Positions 11,401 to 23,400 of a stretch of DNA of 64,000 nucleotides are shown here, one piece after another. This DNA comes from Molossus alvarezi (lineage: Eukaryota; Chordata; Mammalia; Chiroptera; Molossidae): assembly GCA_037176705.1 (NCBI GenBank), contig CM073887.1, positions 45,632,001-45,696,000 of the forward strand. The letters are read 5' to 3'. The stretch's first letter is position 1; the number at the start of each line of letters is the position of its first letter. The position numbers and the translations under genes were made by a program. The notes beneath the pieces were generated by a model. That model saw only the letters and a program-made list of their open reading frames with translations, searched no databases and was not told where the DNA came from.

Positions 11401-14400
11401 CACGGTTGTGGCTCTTTTTCCAAAAGGGATCCTGGTACTTTCCCCCCTCTGAACATCCAAGTCTACTTTTGAACTCTTTTCCCTATCATTTCCATTTAGA
11501 ATGATCATTTTAACCCCCAAGACAATAGTTTCTGTGCAGCAATTTCTGAACAACTTCTCAGCTTGTGAGGTGTGGACACATGGGAACATCTGACATACAG
11601 AATAGTGTCTGTTCTTTGTGGGGCTCTCGTAGAACCGAAAGGGAGGGAGCTGGAATTCACGGCAGGCTCTCCTTGGCCCGGGCGTGTGCCCTGTGCCATG
11701 GTGGAGTTATGCCGCCCTTTCTGTGCCTCTCTCACCTCAGAGAAAACTGCCGGCCGACTCCAAGGTTCTGGAAGCCTCAGATCTGGTGTACACGGTCAGC
11801 GCCCAGGAGTACTGGCAGCAGGCTCTCCTCACCGAAGAGGAAACTGGTAATTGAAAGAACTCTCAGTCACTGAAATTCTCAAGATTAAGCTTGGCACTGA
11901 ATTTCCTGCCCTAGACCGTCCTGGGCCATGCTCCCAGCTTGCCGCACTTTCTGTACCTGTTAGCGGTGAGGTTTGTTCGTTTTCCTCTGCATTGTGGTGA
12001 TGCCTGAGACCACAGTTCCTCCCTCCTCCAGATCTTACCACAAGTCGGTAAAGGTCAGTAGTATTTGGCTTGAGATTCTTCACACGCCCAGCTATTGGCA
12101 TTATAAAAATTGCCAGAGTATTTATTGTGTGCTTAGTCTGTGTGTGGGGCTGGGAGTAGAAAACATGGCCCCTTTCTTCATACAATTTAAAATCTAGGCG
12201 AGGAGCTATCACTAAGCCATGTACAAAAATCAAAGTAAAAACAAGGCTTAGTTCAGTAGTGCTGTGAGCACAGTAAAAGTCCAGGGAACCTGGAGAATGC
12301 GTGACTGGACTTTTCAGTGAAGACCAGTGAGCAGATCTGAGCTTGCCTTTGACCTGAGATTACAATGCATTTCACAAGACACGGGTGAGCCAAGGCGCAG
12401 AGGCGTGAAATGTTCCCAGAAATGGGGGACCTGCTTGAACAAGGATGTAAAAGAAATAATCAGCATGGCACATGCATAGAATCGTATAGGGAAACTTCCA
12501 CTTAAAGGAATAAGGGAGAAAATACAAGAGTGACATCTGTTATCTTCTGACTAACAAAGGGCTAGGGCCAAGGTAAGTTTCTAATCTGGAATCCCGCCCA
12601 TCAGAGGGTCTTATCCCTTTTTACAGCAAGTATAAACTATTTTGATATTAAGGTCATTCGATATAGATAGAAACATCTAGGGGGACTGAAGGGCTGAGAC
12701 TCTAGAATGTGAGCATTTTTGGCTTCATTATCCAGGTAAATACTCATCCAGAGGCAAGTACCAATTTTTTTAAAACCAGCTTGCACTTTTCTACATAGAT
12801 TGCTCCATACCGCTACAAAAACCTAACAGTCACCATTGCCAGTTTACCATTCATTATTGTTGGTCCTAGACTCGGGAAGGAGGTCCTCAGAAAGGCTGGT
12901 TTAGTGGGCACCCTGCCCACATAGGACTTCAATGGTAGTCCATGCAGACTGCCATCCAGACCTGTTCCTTCTGATGGATTCTGTTTGTCATGAACTCTGG
13001 TCTTATAAAATTGTTTGTGCTGCCTGTGAATCCCAGAAATCCCCAAGTTACGAGAACATATCAGGAAAAGGCTCTTGGACAAGAAGAGGAGGATGGTGAC
13101 CAAGTACGTTACCGAAGCCTTTGGCCTGTTGCTCCTCACAGACAGTTTCAACTGCACGGAACACCTGCCGGTATGGATGCCACTCGGGCTGCTTCCCCTG
13201 CCTCCCACCCTGAGCCGAACTTTCCTCTTCACCAAGTTAGGGGTTATAGTTTTTTTTCTTTTCATATCAAAAGAAGATACTAAGCTCAGAGAATCTAAAT
13301 AGGACAAAAAGATAATTAGAGGGTTAAAATTGTAACATTTGAGTAATAAAGAAAGAAAGAATGTTTTATCCAGGACAAAAGGACTGAGGAAAATGTACAC
13401 ATGGTCAGTGCTTACTTTTCCCTCCTCTTAGACTTGCCTAAGATGAAATGTATTAGCGGTGGCAGGAGCGATGGGTTTACTTCTGGTGGATACAGACAGT
13501 TCTAGGTTATCCTGCAGAGACCTGCGTGTGCACACGGTCCCAAAGGTTTGCCTCTGCCTGTGGACTCCCTCATGCCCTGTGCTGTCAGAATCTCAAGCCC
13601 AGAGCAGCAAATGTGCGAGAGGAAGGAAAGAAGGAGAGACTTTCAGCAAAGAGTTTAGATATTTACCTTTGCAGTTAGAAGGCAGGCCTTCTGAATGACC
13701 AGTTAGAATTACTTTTCTCATAGTAATGGGCAAATTTATCTCTTTAATACGTGCGTGTGTTTTTTTTTTACCCTAAAATAAGAGGGAGAAGCTGCAAAAG
13801 TAGAGGCTTAAGAGAGTTTGGGAGAAAAATCTATTTCTGGAATCAGTTACCAATTGCATTTCTTCTTTATGGGGGACTGACTTCTTAAGAGAGTATCCTG
13901 TACAGGTGACCCCTGAAAGCACAGGGTTGAATTGCATGTCTACTTATACATGAATTTTTTTCAATAAATACATACAGTACTGTAAATGTATTTTCCTTAA
14001 TTTGTTTTATTAATAACATTTTCTTTTCTCTAGCTCACTTTATTGTGAGTCTACAGTACTGAATACATATAATATACAAAATATGTGTCAATTGACTGCG
14101 TATGTTCTCAGCAGACTTTGGGTCAGCAGTAGGCCATTAGTAGTTTAGTAGAGTCAAAAGTTGGACGTGGATTTTCTACTGCACAGGAGTCAGCTCCCCC
14201 AACTCCTGTACTGTTCAAGGGTCAACTGTATAAAGAACAAATTCTGACCCACAGCCTGCAACCTGTTTAGGAAACCAACCCTATCAACTGTGAATAGCTC
14301 AGGAAGCCAGCATGCTGTAAGTCAGACTTGCAGGAAGTCAGACTGCTATCTCTAGTAACAATCCAAGAAACTAAACAATAACTTCTGTAAAAATTGGCCC

Positions 14401-17400
14401 CAAATGGCCAGACCTGTTAATAACTGATAGCTTCCCTAATCTTTTTTTTTTAATCCTCACTCGAGGACATTTTTCCATTTTTTGTTCAGATAGAGTGGGA
14501 GGGAGAGAGAGAGAGAAACATCGATGTGAAAGGGACACATCGAGTGGCTGCCACCCGCACCACCCAACCAGGCCGGGGACAAACTGCAACCGAGGTACGT
14601 GCCCTTAGCCGGAACCGAACCTGGGTCTCTCTGTACCGCGCAGGCCGATGCTCTAAACGCTGAGCCAAACCGACCAGGGCGGATTACACAAAATACAAAA
14701 ATATTCCCTAATCTTGATCCGTGCAACTGACTTACGACCAACCAGAGAAAGCCAAATATGCACTCTCCTGGAACACAGATGACCCCGGCTTCTAGTTAGC
14801 TCACCCACACGCCTGCAGCCTCCGGTCAGGGCAAACCCGAAGCCTTTCCACCGCCTGCCTTTGAGTCCGCCAAATGCAAGTGACGGCGGCTGACGGCCTG
14901 GCTCTAGCAACCTCTGATCAAGAGGCTTTGCGTGTCCTCATTTGGTAGGTGTTTATTTCCACATTTGCTTTCACCATCAGATTTATACAAGTTGCCTGAC
15001 TTACTGATATGCAGGGTAGGAAAGGGGCAGAGAGAGTGGACCAGTAGGGCTGGATGGGAGTTCAAGGTCCCGAGAATGTGGGAACGTAAGCCTGGGACGG
15101 CCCTGGGAAGTGGCAAGAAGGGACAGACAATAGAGACCTAACTTCAGTGTGAAAAGTAAGCAATGCCAAGTGTAGAGGGTGTACACAGTTTTGGTCAAAT
15201 ACCCACATTTAAAAAATTCTGTATACAAATGAACTAGAGCACAAGATTCACTGTCATTTTAAAAAGTAGTATTTTTTAAAGCTTTGTTTTGGTCTAGTTC
15301 TGTGAGGTGGAAAAAAAGAAAAAAAGACCCTCCTGGAATCTGAGATTTTTCTAATTTGACTTTTGTCCTCTAAAATACTGGGGAAGGGTTTAACCTTCTA
15401 ACTTCCCGAAAACGTTCTTCAGGGTGAAAGTTGCTTCTCTGCCCAGCAAAAGATTGCTTTTGGAAGTGCTGATGGAAAACCAATCAGATGTGGTGCTGTG
15501 TGTGGTTGGTTTATTTTACAAACACAAGGACGAGGCATTTTGCAATCAGGCTTGGAGTGCCGGCCCCACGGGCTCTTCTCTGGGGAGCGGAGGTACAGCC
15601 CGTGTAGGGGCGCAGCCCCATCCCTGCAGCCAGACTCCAGGCCACAGAAAACACAGCGGAGGGGGCGGGTTGGCACTTCTTTGATAACCTTTTAGAGGGA
15701 GTTGCCAGCAGCTTTCTTCAAAATTCTTTGGCTTCAGATATTGGTCTCAGCCTTAATTTTTGATGGAAAATTGGAAGGCAAGCGTTTTGTCAGTTCCTTT
15801 GCATCCTGAAAAATATCAAACCTAAAAATGTTCGTGATTGATCAGTTTTTGAGATTGTACCTCAAAACAAAACAATCAGAGTTGGGATAGTTAGTGATTT
15901 TAAATGAGCAGGGCTCTAGTTGTTATTTTTTAAGAATCAGTAGGAAGTTAATTATGACATCTCAATGATGAGCCCTGCATTTATTCAAAGTAGGTGCCAG
16001 CTCTTCCCCTTTTTACTGTCCTTTTATTTCCAGCCCTTCCCTTTCTTATCATTTTTTTGGGGGGGGGGGGTGTTTCCAACGTGGATTTGCTGAGAGGGAG
16101 ACTTTGTGAGAATACTGCCCATAGACTTTCTTTTTGCGACTTCGCTGTCATTTCATTTTGATCACCCGCCACAAATTCGAAAGAATCTAGAGGATACGAT
16201 GGAAAAAAAAAAAAAAAGTATGGCTTATAGAATTCTTACCAGTGAAACTACGAAAACCCTCACGGCATGCCGAAAGCTAAATAGTCCCCTTAAACTCTGA
16301 ACTCCTCAATCTAAGACTCACAGAGTGTGGGGGCGTGAGGCTGTTTTCAGGATCATTCAGCCCCATTCACTTCCTTCAAAGATGGTGCGATCAGGATCCA
16401 GAGAAGTTAAATCACCTGTTAAGTTCACACCTCAATTCCAGAGCTATTTCTGTTATCAAATTTGGAATAGAATTTATAAACCTACATTATTGACATTTCT
16501 CTGTGCCACTCATTCAGTCCATATATGTTCATGGACCGCACTCTCTGTGCCACGCCTTGGAATAAACACACATGAACAACACGGTCTGTCCCTTCAGCAA
16601 GTCCCTAGTTCGGGGGAGGGGACAGGGACCGAGAGAGACACCGCCCGGCAGGAGGGGTGCCGTGCCGCGGGGGTGTACCAGACGCTGCAGGAATGTGGGA
16701 CAGAGACCCCCAACTCCGCCTGGGGTCGCCAGGGAAGACATCACGTGGGAAGTGACTGTTGAGCTTTGTCTGGAAGGATGAGAAGCTGGGAACAGCAGGT
16801 GTAAAGGCACAAGGTCACGAAAGGAGCGGCACGTTTTTGAGGAATGATAGTAAGTTCAGGGGCAGCTACAGGGGAGCCCTTTCGGGCAAACAGAGCCGGT
16901 GGTGTTGGAGAAGTAGTCTGAGTCCTCGCTATGAAAGGCCTTAGGTTAAGGGCTGAGCTCGGGAGTGTGGTTTCTGTCTGCTGCGGAGCCCGCAAGGTTC
17001 TCACACAGCGAACAGACACCAGAGTTCCCAGTCTGAACCTGAAGGCCAAGGCTCTCGCCGGTGGTTTCTCCATTATATTATTTGAATTGATGGTTTCCTC
17101 CCTGACTAGACTGTATTCTTCTCTGAAGAAGGGACAGAGCCTTGATTTTTGGTCCCGTAGCTTTGGGTGATGCAGGGCCCGGAAGATTGGCCACACCTGG
17201 GGACTTGCTGGAAACGTAGAACTCCAGGCCCTCAGATTTGAACGCACTCTCCCGGGGATTTGTACGCTCCCTGAAGTCTGAGAGACACGAGCCGCAAAAA
17301 CTGCTCTGTGCACAAAGCTCATTCAATGGTCATTGACTCAGATATCACTGGAAAAGTCTGTTTCAGTAACAACAGGGTTTTTATTTGTCCAGTTCCTCCC

Positions 17401-20400
17401 ACAAATGGGCTGATGGATTGTACACCCAAAGTAAGTTGCAGGAGGCGCACAGTTGTCTGTTCTGCAGTCCCTCAAAGCTTAAGGAGGTTCATGCACTGAG
17501 GGATGCCTTATTGGGAGGATAAGGAGAAGTCAATTGTGGGTGATTAACTCAGGCTAAATCCACTTAAAGGAAGCAAAGTTCGAGAAGAAAGTGCCTTTAG
17601 GGAGGGGGTGACCTCATGCTCCTTGTGACCCTGTCCCTAGAATGAATACTTGCACATGAGTGGCCTGCGGAGATTTGTAGAAGAGAAAATACAGCTGCTG
17701 GAGAAGGCCATTGACCAGTGCTTTGCCCACATAGCACAACCTCTGCAAGAAGGGGTCAGGAATGCCAGGACTTCCTACCGCCGGATCCTCGGGGCATGTC
17801 TGGTGGTGAGTGACCCTTTCCGGGAAAACCTGTGATGTGTGGTGAGGTCTGCCTCATCCGAAGGTCAGGATTTGGTAGTTGCCCATAGGAAATTGATACT
17901 CAGATCTACCGGAGTGAAAGGTATTGAGGAGTGGAGAAGACAAAAACATGATATAACCTCACCCACAGGCCACATTTAGGGAGCAGAATAAAGAGGAGTC
18001 CGGAGAGGGAGCAGAGAAAGATTAGTCTGAGAAATCATAGCGGAAGGAAATGGTGTAATGCTTATTTTCTTGTTGTTTTTTTTTGTTTGTTTTTTATCCT
18101 CACCCGAGGACATTTTTCCATTTTTTGTCCGGGCAGAGTGGGAGGGAGAGAGAGGAACAGAGAGAGAGAGAGAGAAACATCGATGTGAAAGGGACACATC
18201 GAGTGGCTGCCACCTGCACAACCAACCAGGGCCGGGGACACACTGCAACCGAGGTACGTGCCCTTAGCGGGAACCGAACCCGGGTCTCTCAGGACCGCAG
18301 GCCGACGCTCTAACCGCTGAGCCAAACCGGCCGGGCTCTTGTTTTTTTATACTTACTTTTCGTGTAAAGCTTAAGTTCTTATTTTCTAATAGGGAATCCA
18401 AGCAGGAAAGTTTAAGGAGATTGTCAGATACTCCTGAAGGGTTAAGGAAAACCAGGGTAAGAAAACGGCAGTGGGATTTGGCACCGAGAGTGTTCATTGG
18501 TGACTGACAGGCAGCTTCCAAAAAGGTCCCCGTGAGCCTCACCTCCTGGTGTTCTTGCCCTTGTGGCGTCTGCTCCCTCAAAGCAGACAGAGCTGGACTC
18601 TGTGGGCAGCAGAGTGCTGCAGAGGGACGTGTGTGACTTCTGAGGCTAGGCCATCAAGGGCCACTGAGGCTTCCAAGTTGGTCTCGTAGCTCACTCACTC
18701 AGTGGGAAACCAGCCTCCCTGTGTTGTCGTCAACCAGCTGCGTGGAGAGGGCCACATGAAGGGGGGCTGAGTCCCCCTGCAGCCAGCACCACCTTCCCTG
18801 CCCTGCAGTGAGCCTTCTTGGAAGCAGATCTTCTAGCCCTAGTCAGGTGACCACAACCCCAAGTGACACCTGCCAGAACCTGCCAGAACTGGCCAGCGTT
18901 GGGAAAGGCCATCCAGGACATGCAGTCTTTTGACCCTCACTTGGCCACATAAAAATGGGCCTTGGGCTGGGAACACTTCCTACCAAGAGTTAAAGAGCCC
19001 TGACAGCCTGTGCTGGGCTTATGTGCCTGTGTGGGAATATCTTTCCCTGTTTCATGCTCAGTGTGTACTCCTTTGTTCTGCTTAGAGCAGACGTCCAAGC
19101 CCTCCGGCGAGCCCCCAGTTTCCTGTATTTCTGACCTGTGGGGAGGGGCCGGGTCCTCCTGCAGCACAAAGTGGGCCGCGTGCAGCTGCATCACCTGCTG
19201 TGGCCGTGGAGGGATGCGCTGGCCGTGGGGCCCAGGTGTGGCAAGGGGTTGGCTGGATTCTGTGCACACTTTCCCTCCTCCTGCTGTAAGCAAACGCCGT
19301 AGCACTTGAGCCTGGTGTGCATGTTATCTGACATCAGTGACCTTGAATCGTGCACTGGTCTCTTCTCTGGGTGGCGCGTATCTGCGTTTTAACCTTGGCC
19401 GTAGAGCCCAGCCACCAAGTGAACTGTGAAGCACCAACCAGCCAACACCAGTCTGAATTCCTGACCCACAGAATCAGTGAGAGATAATAAATGTTTATCG
19501 TTTTAAGGCAGTAGTTTTGGGGCCATTTGTTTCATAGCAATAGACAACTAAGCAATGCGCTTGTGAAACAAAGGAGCACGTTAGTCATCTCCAGGCCTTC
19601 ACTGGGCCTTCATCCCGTGAACCGTCCTCTTTCTCATCAGCTCTTCATCAGCTTCTCTCTCTGTGACCATAAACCTACCCACGGTGTTCCTATTGGATAA
19701 GCAACTTCCCTTTGTGATCAGAAATGTGGGCAAACATTTATGTGCTAACATCCTACCACTATGTAACATAGTGAAATAACTTAGATGTCTAACAGTGAGA
19801 ATAGTAAAATAAATTATGATACATCCATGGGATGTATTCTGTGGTTATTAAAATGATGTTTTCAAAGTATTTACAATGAATTAAGGAAATGCTCATGTTA
19901 TAATATTAAGTGAAAAGGGAAAAATAAGATAGATAGAATATTGTCAATTGTACCATCCAACATAGCCATTCACTTAAAACAATGTATCATTGAAAAATAA
20001 TCCCAAAGCCCACTTCTGAAATTTTGGTCAGTGCAAATGTATTTTTTAAAAATCCTCATCTGAGGATATGCTTTTATTGATTTTTAGAGAGAGAGAGAAT
20101 ATCTATTTGGGAGAGAAATAGTAATCAGTTGCCTCCTCTACTTGCCCTGGCCAGGAATCAAACCTGCAACCTTTTGGTGTACAGGATGATGCTCCAACCA
20201 ACTGAACCACCCAGCCAGGGCAGTGCAAATAGATTTTTACTCTCTTTCCTAAGGATCACCATCTGGCTAAAATTTATCAATGTCTCTTACAGTTCTAGCT
20301 CCATAATATTTTTTCCCTCTGATTTGTGAACTTATTTCTCTGGGAAAAAAATATTACACAAATACAAAGATACATAAATCAAATTGCATTTCCTTAAATA

Positions 20401-23400
20401 TTTAACAAAAAGAATAAAAAATTTGGACTCTGCTTTCAAGAACCTGAAACAGATACTCCCAGTAGGGTCGTAGCACATTTTCATTTGATTACTGCTCATT
20501 TAACAAATATTTATGAAGCACTCCTCATGCCCCTGCCAGATGGCAAGGACATCGAGGTATCGGATGAGACGCTGTGCCTGATCTCAGTGAGCTGATGGTC
20601 CCCTAGAGGAACCTAATGAGTCAACAGACAAATACAAAACTGTATGAGAAGAGTTGGGAGCAAAGTGAGCACAGGGCACTTTGGGAAACCAGGACAGGGC
20701 ACCCCACCGACTGAAGGCATGACTGCTGTCCTCTCTGTCTAGCTCAGTAATGTGTTAAAAGGTTATGTGGCTGCTACTGTGATTCTTAATAATAGCCTTT
20801 GGCCAGAGGCAATGTAATTTTGATCCTGGGGCTGCGTAGTTAATGCCTACTAACTCTACTAATGTATTGTTTACTTATGTAGAGGAGTAGAGGAAACCAG
20901 GGTTTCCACCAGACTCTGAAGGCTGTTTGCCTGAAAAACGGCATCTATGCCTCGAGGACGCTCGCAAGAATAGACCTGAACGAAGCCATCACGCAGCCCA
21001 TCTATGACCGGATTGATCCTGTTTTTGGAGGCATTTTTAGGTAAAGGATCTTTCATCTTGTTCCTCTGTGAACAAATATCTGAAGAATGTTGGGCCAGAG
21101 TCTCATCTTGAAGAATTTATACTTTGGACTTGGACGTGTAAAGAGTAGCTTGCAACTCGAGGAGGAAAACTTACTCTCTGGCAAAACACAAAAGCCTTCG
21201 TGGTTTGGTTTACTTAAAAATTTCCCATGGTGACCGGGAGTGCAGCTGGAGATGCTGCCTTCGGACTAATATTATGATTGCCATTATTTTTTCAAATATC
21301 TCATACGGGGGGCAGGGGATACATTTTCTTATGGACCCAAGCCCAGGATAGGGTATTTTGGTTGGAGAGTGTGGAGTTAGGCAAACACAGGGCCTTCATA
21401 AATTTCCCTGAATGCAGAAAGGAGAAGTGACTCACTGAGCACTCTGATTTTGACACACTACATGTTCACACACATGGCGTGGGAGGGGGTATGTGCCTTC
21501 ATGGCGTCCCCTCCTTCTGTTCGTTCTCAATGCCAATCCTTTTCTCCATCAGAGGAAACAGAATCTCCTAATCTTTCGATCTGTCCCCGGTCTTCCTCCT
21601 TTGCCTCTAGCATTTCTCCTGGTTCACCGCCTGCTGCTGTTTGAACCATCCTGCCTCCGCTTGGTTCTTACTTAGTACCCCCTACCCCATCCCCACCTGC
21701 CTTGGAACATTTTGGGATCATGCCCTTCTGCCTCTGCCCACCCCACCCCACCCACTGCTTACAAGTCTGTAGGGTGCACTCCAAATTCCGTAGAATGGCA
21801 CTCGACATTCCTCCTGCCTCCAACTGCCTTTCTGATCTCTCCGAGAGCTGTGGCCCAGAGCCAGCCCTCTGCCCTGCCTGGAGGGGAGCAGAGAGCCACT
21901 GCGATGTACTTTGGAACCATGCTAAGTACTTTGGGAGCATTATTTCATCGCATCCTCGCCACAGCACTCCGAAGGGTTTCTGTCTTCGTACAAAGACAGA
22001 ACAAACTGAGATCCACCCAGCTCATAAGTCAAGGGCTAAGATTTCAGGCTGACACCATCTCCTCTACAAACTGCTGCTTCTCTTTTCTTTTTTTTATTCC
22101 TCACCCAAGGGTATTTTTCTGTTTATCATCAGATAGAGTGGGAGGGAGGGAGAGAGAGAGAGAGAGAGACAGAGAGAAACATCGATATGATAGAGCCACA
22201 TCGACTGGTTGCCTCCCACACGACCCGACCAGTGCTGGGGACAAACCGCAACCGAGGTATATGTCCTTGACTGGAATCGAACCTGCGATTCATTGGCCTG
22301 AGGGCTGACGCTCTAACTGCTGAGCCAGGGCCAAACTGCTGCTTCTTATTCCTGGGATGTGCTGAAACTTCCTTCACCACCTTGTGCCTATAGTGAATAA
22401 CTCCTTCTTCCTTTCATTTCCCTAAATCTTACCCATCACTTAAGGTGTAGGTCAGGCCCACCCTTTCAAGTGAAAACAGGTTGGCAGTAGAAAGACTGAG
22501 TTTTGAGATTAAACAGATCTGTGTCCAAAGCCTGGTTCTGCCACTTACTGATCACATCAGCAATATCCTCCGAACCTCAGTTTTCTTATCTGTAAAATGG
22601 GCATCACTGCACTGATTTTATAGGTTTTGATGTCAAGGGCCTGGCACAGCACAGTGCCTAGCACAATATAGGAATGTGATAACTGTCCGATCTTGTCTTC
22701 CTTCTCTTAAAAATGGATAAAAGGATACTAGCCGGTCTCTTTTTTTTTTGGCCTCACAAAGCCACTATCGTTTCTTAACAGTTTACGTTGCTTTCTTCTG
22801 AAGGGTTGGAACGCCCTCGGGTTCAGCTTTGATGCCTCACATAGATGCTTTTAAGCACTCTCTCCAGGAGAAAATGACAGAAATTGGGATAAGAAATGGC
22901 TGGAAATATGATAGCTACAAAAAGAGCTTCCTGATCCAGGAGGTAAGAGTGTTAGATCATGAAGAGAGCAATGAGGTTGGGTTGTGGGTTTCTTCCCAGC
23001 AGGACTTGGGACATCGCCTGACTCTCCGCACTTGTGCCCCTGCAGGTCTGGGACTCTCATAGCAGGAGCTGTGAGATACACAGTGGGTGGGGGGAGCAGC
23101 CGGCCTGAGCCTGCCACGGGGGCCACGCTTTGCTGCACCGCGACCCACTGTAAATGCTGAGGTTGTCAAGTGGACTCAGTTCCCAGAAAGAATCTTCAAA
23201 GGCTCTTTAGATGTACAAAGATTTGAATCCATTTGTAATGTTTTTACTAGCCTCTCTATCATTTTTGCCAATATTGTGAAATATCATCCAAAGCAGTGAA
23301 GCGTAAAGAAATATATTTTTGCAGATTGTTTTTTATGTATTTATTTTTTTATGTAAAAAGAAAGATTTTATTCTTTAGAAAGATAGATCACATACTATAT

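Larger units (their letters stand above)
13171..17640 (+). other. NUGGC intron with repeats
   Basis: Apart from the Tigger MITE (13911-14230) and the antisense SINE (14443-14680) I see no gene. A G-run sits at 16058-16069. The old unassigned dispersed repeat is suggested at 16500-16960. Several open frames in this GC-richer half, including one of 193 codons on the reverse strand at 16741-17322, have no supporting features. Confidence 0.5.

Noticed and set aside
12813..13400. 195-codon reverse open frame
   Set aside because: It is antisense to the NUGGC exon 13037-13170, with no independent evidence.
16741..17322. 193-codon reverse open frame in a NUGGC intron
   Set aside because: No recognisable domain, composition like the surrounding GC-richer intron, and partly overlaps a probable old repeat.
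21712..22308. 198-codon open frame on the + strand
   Set aside because: Its second half reads through an antisense Ves SINE, so it is a chance frame.
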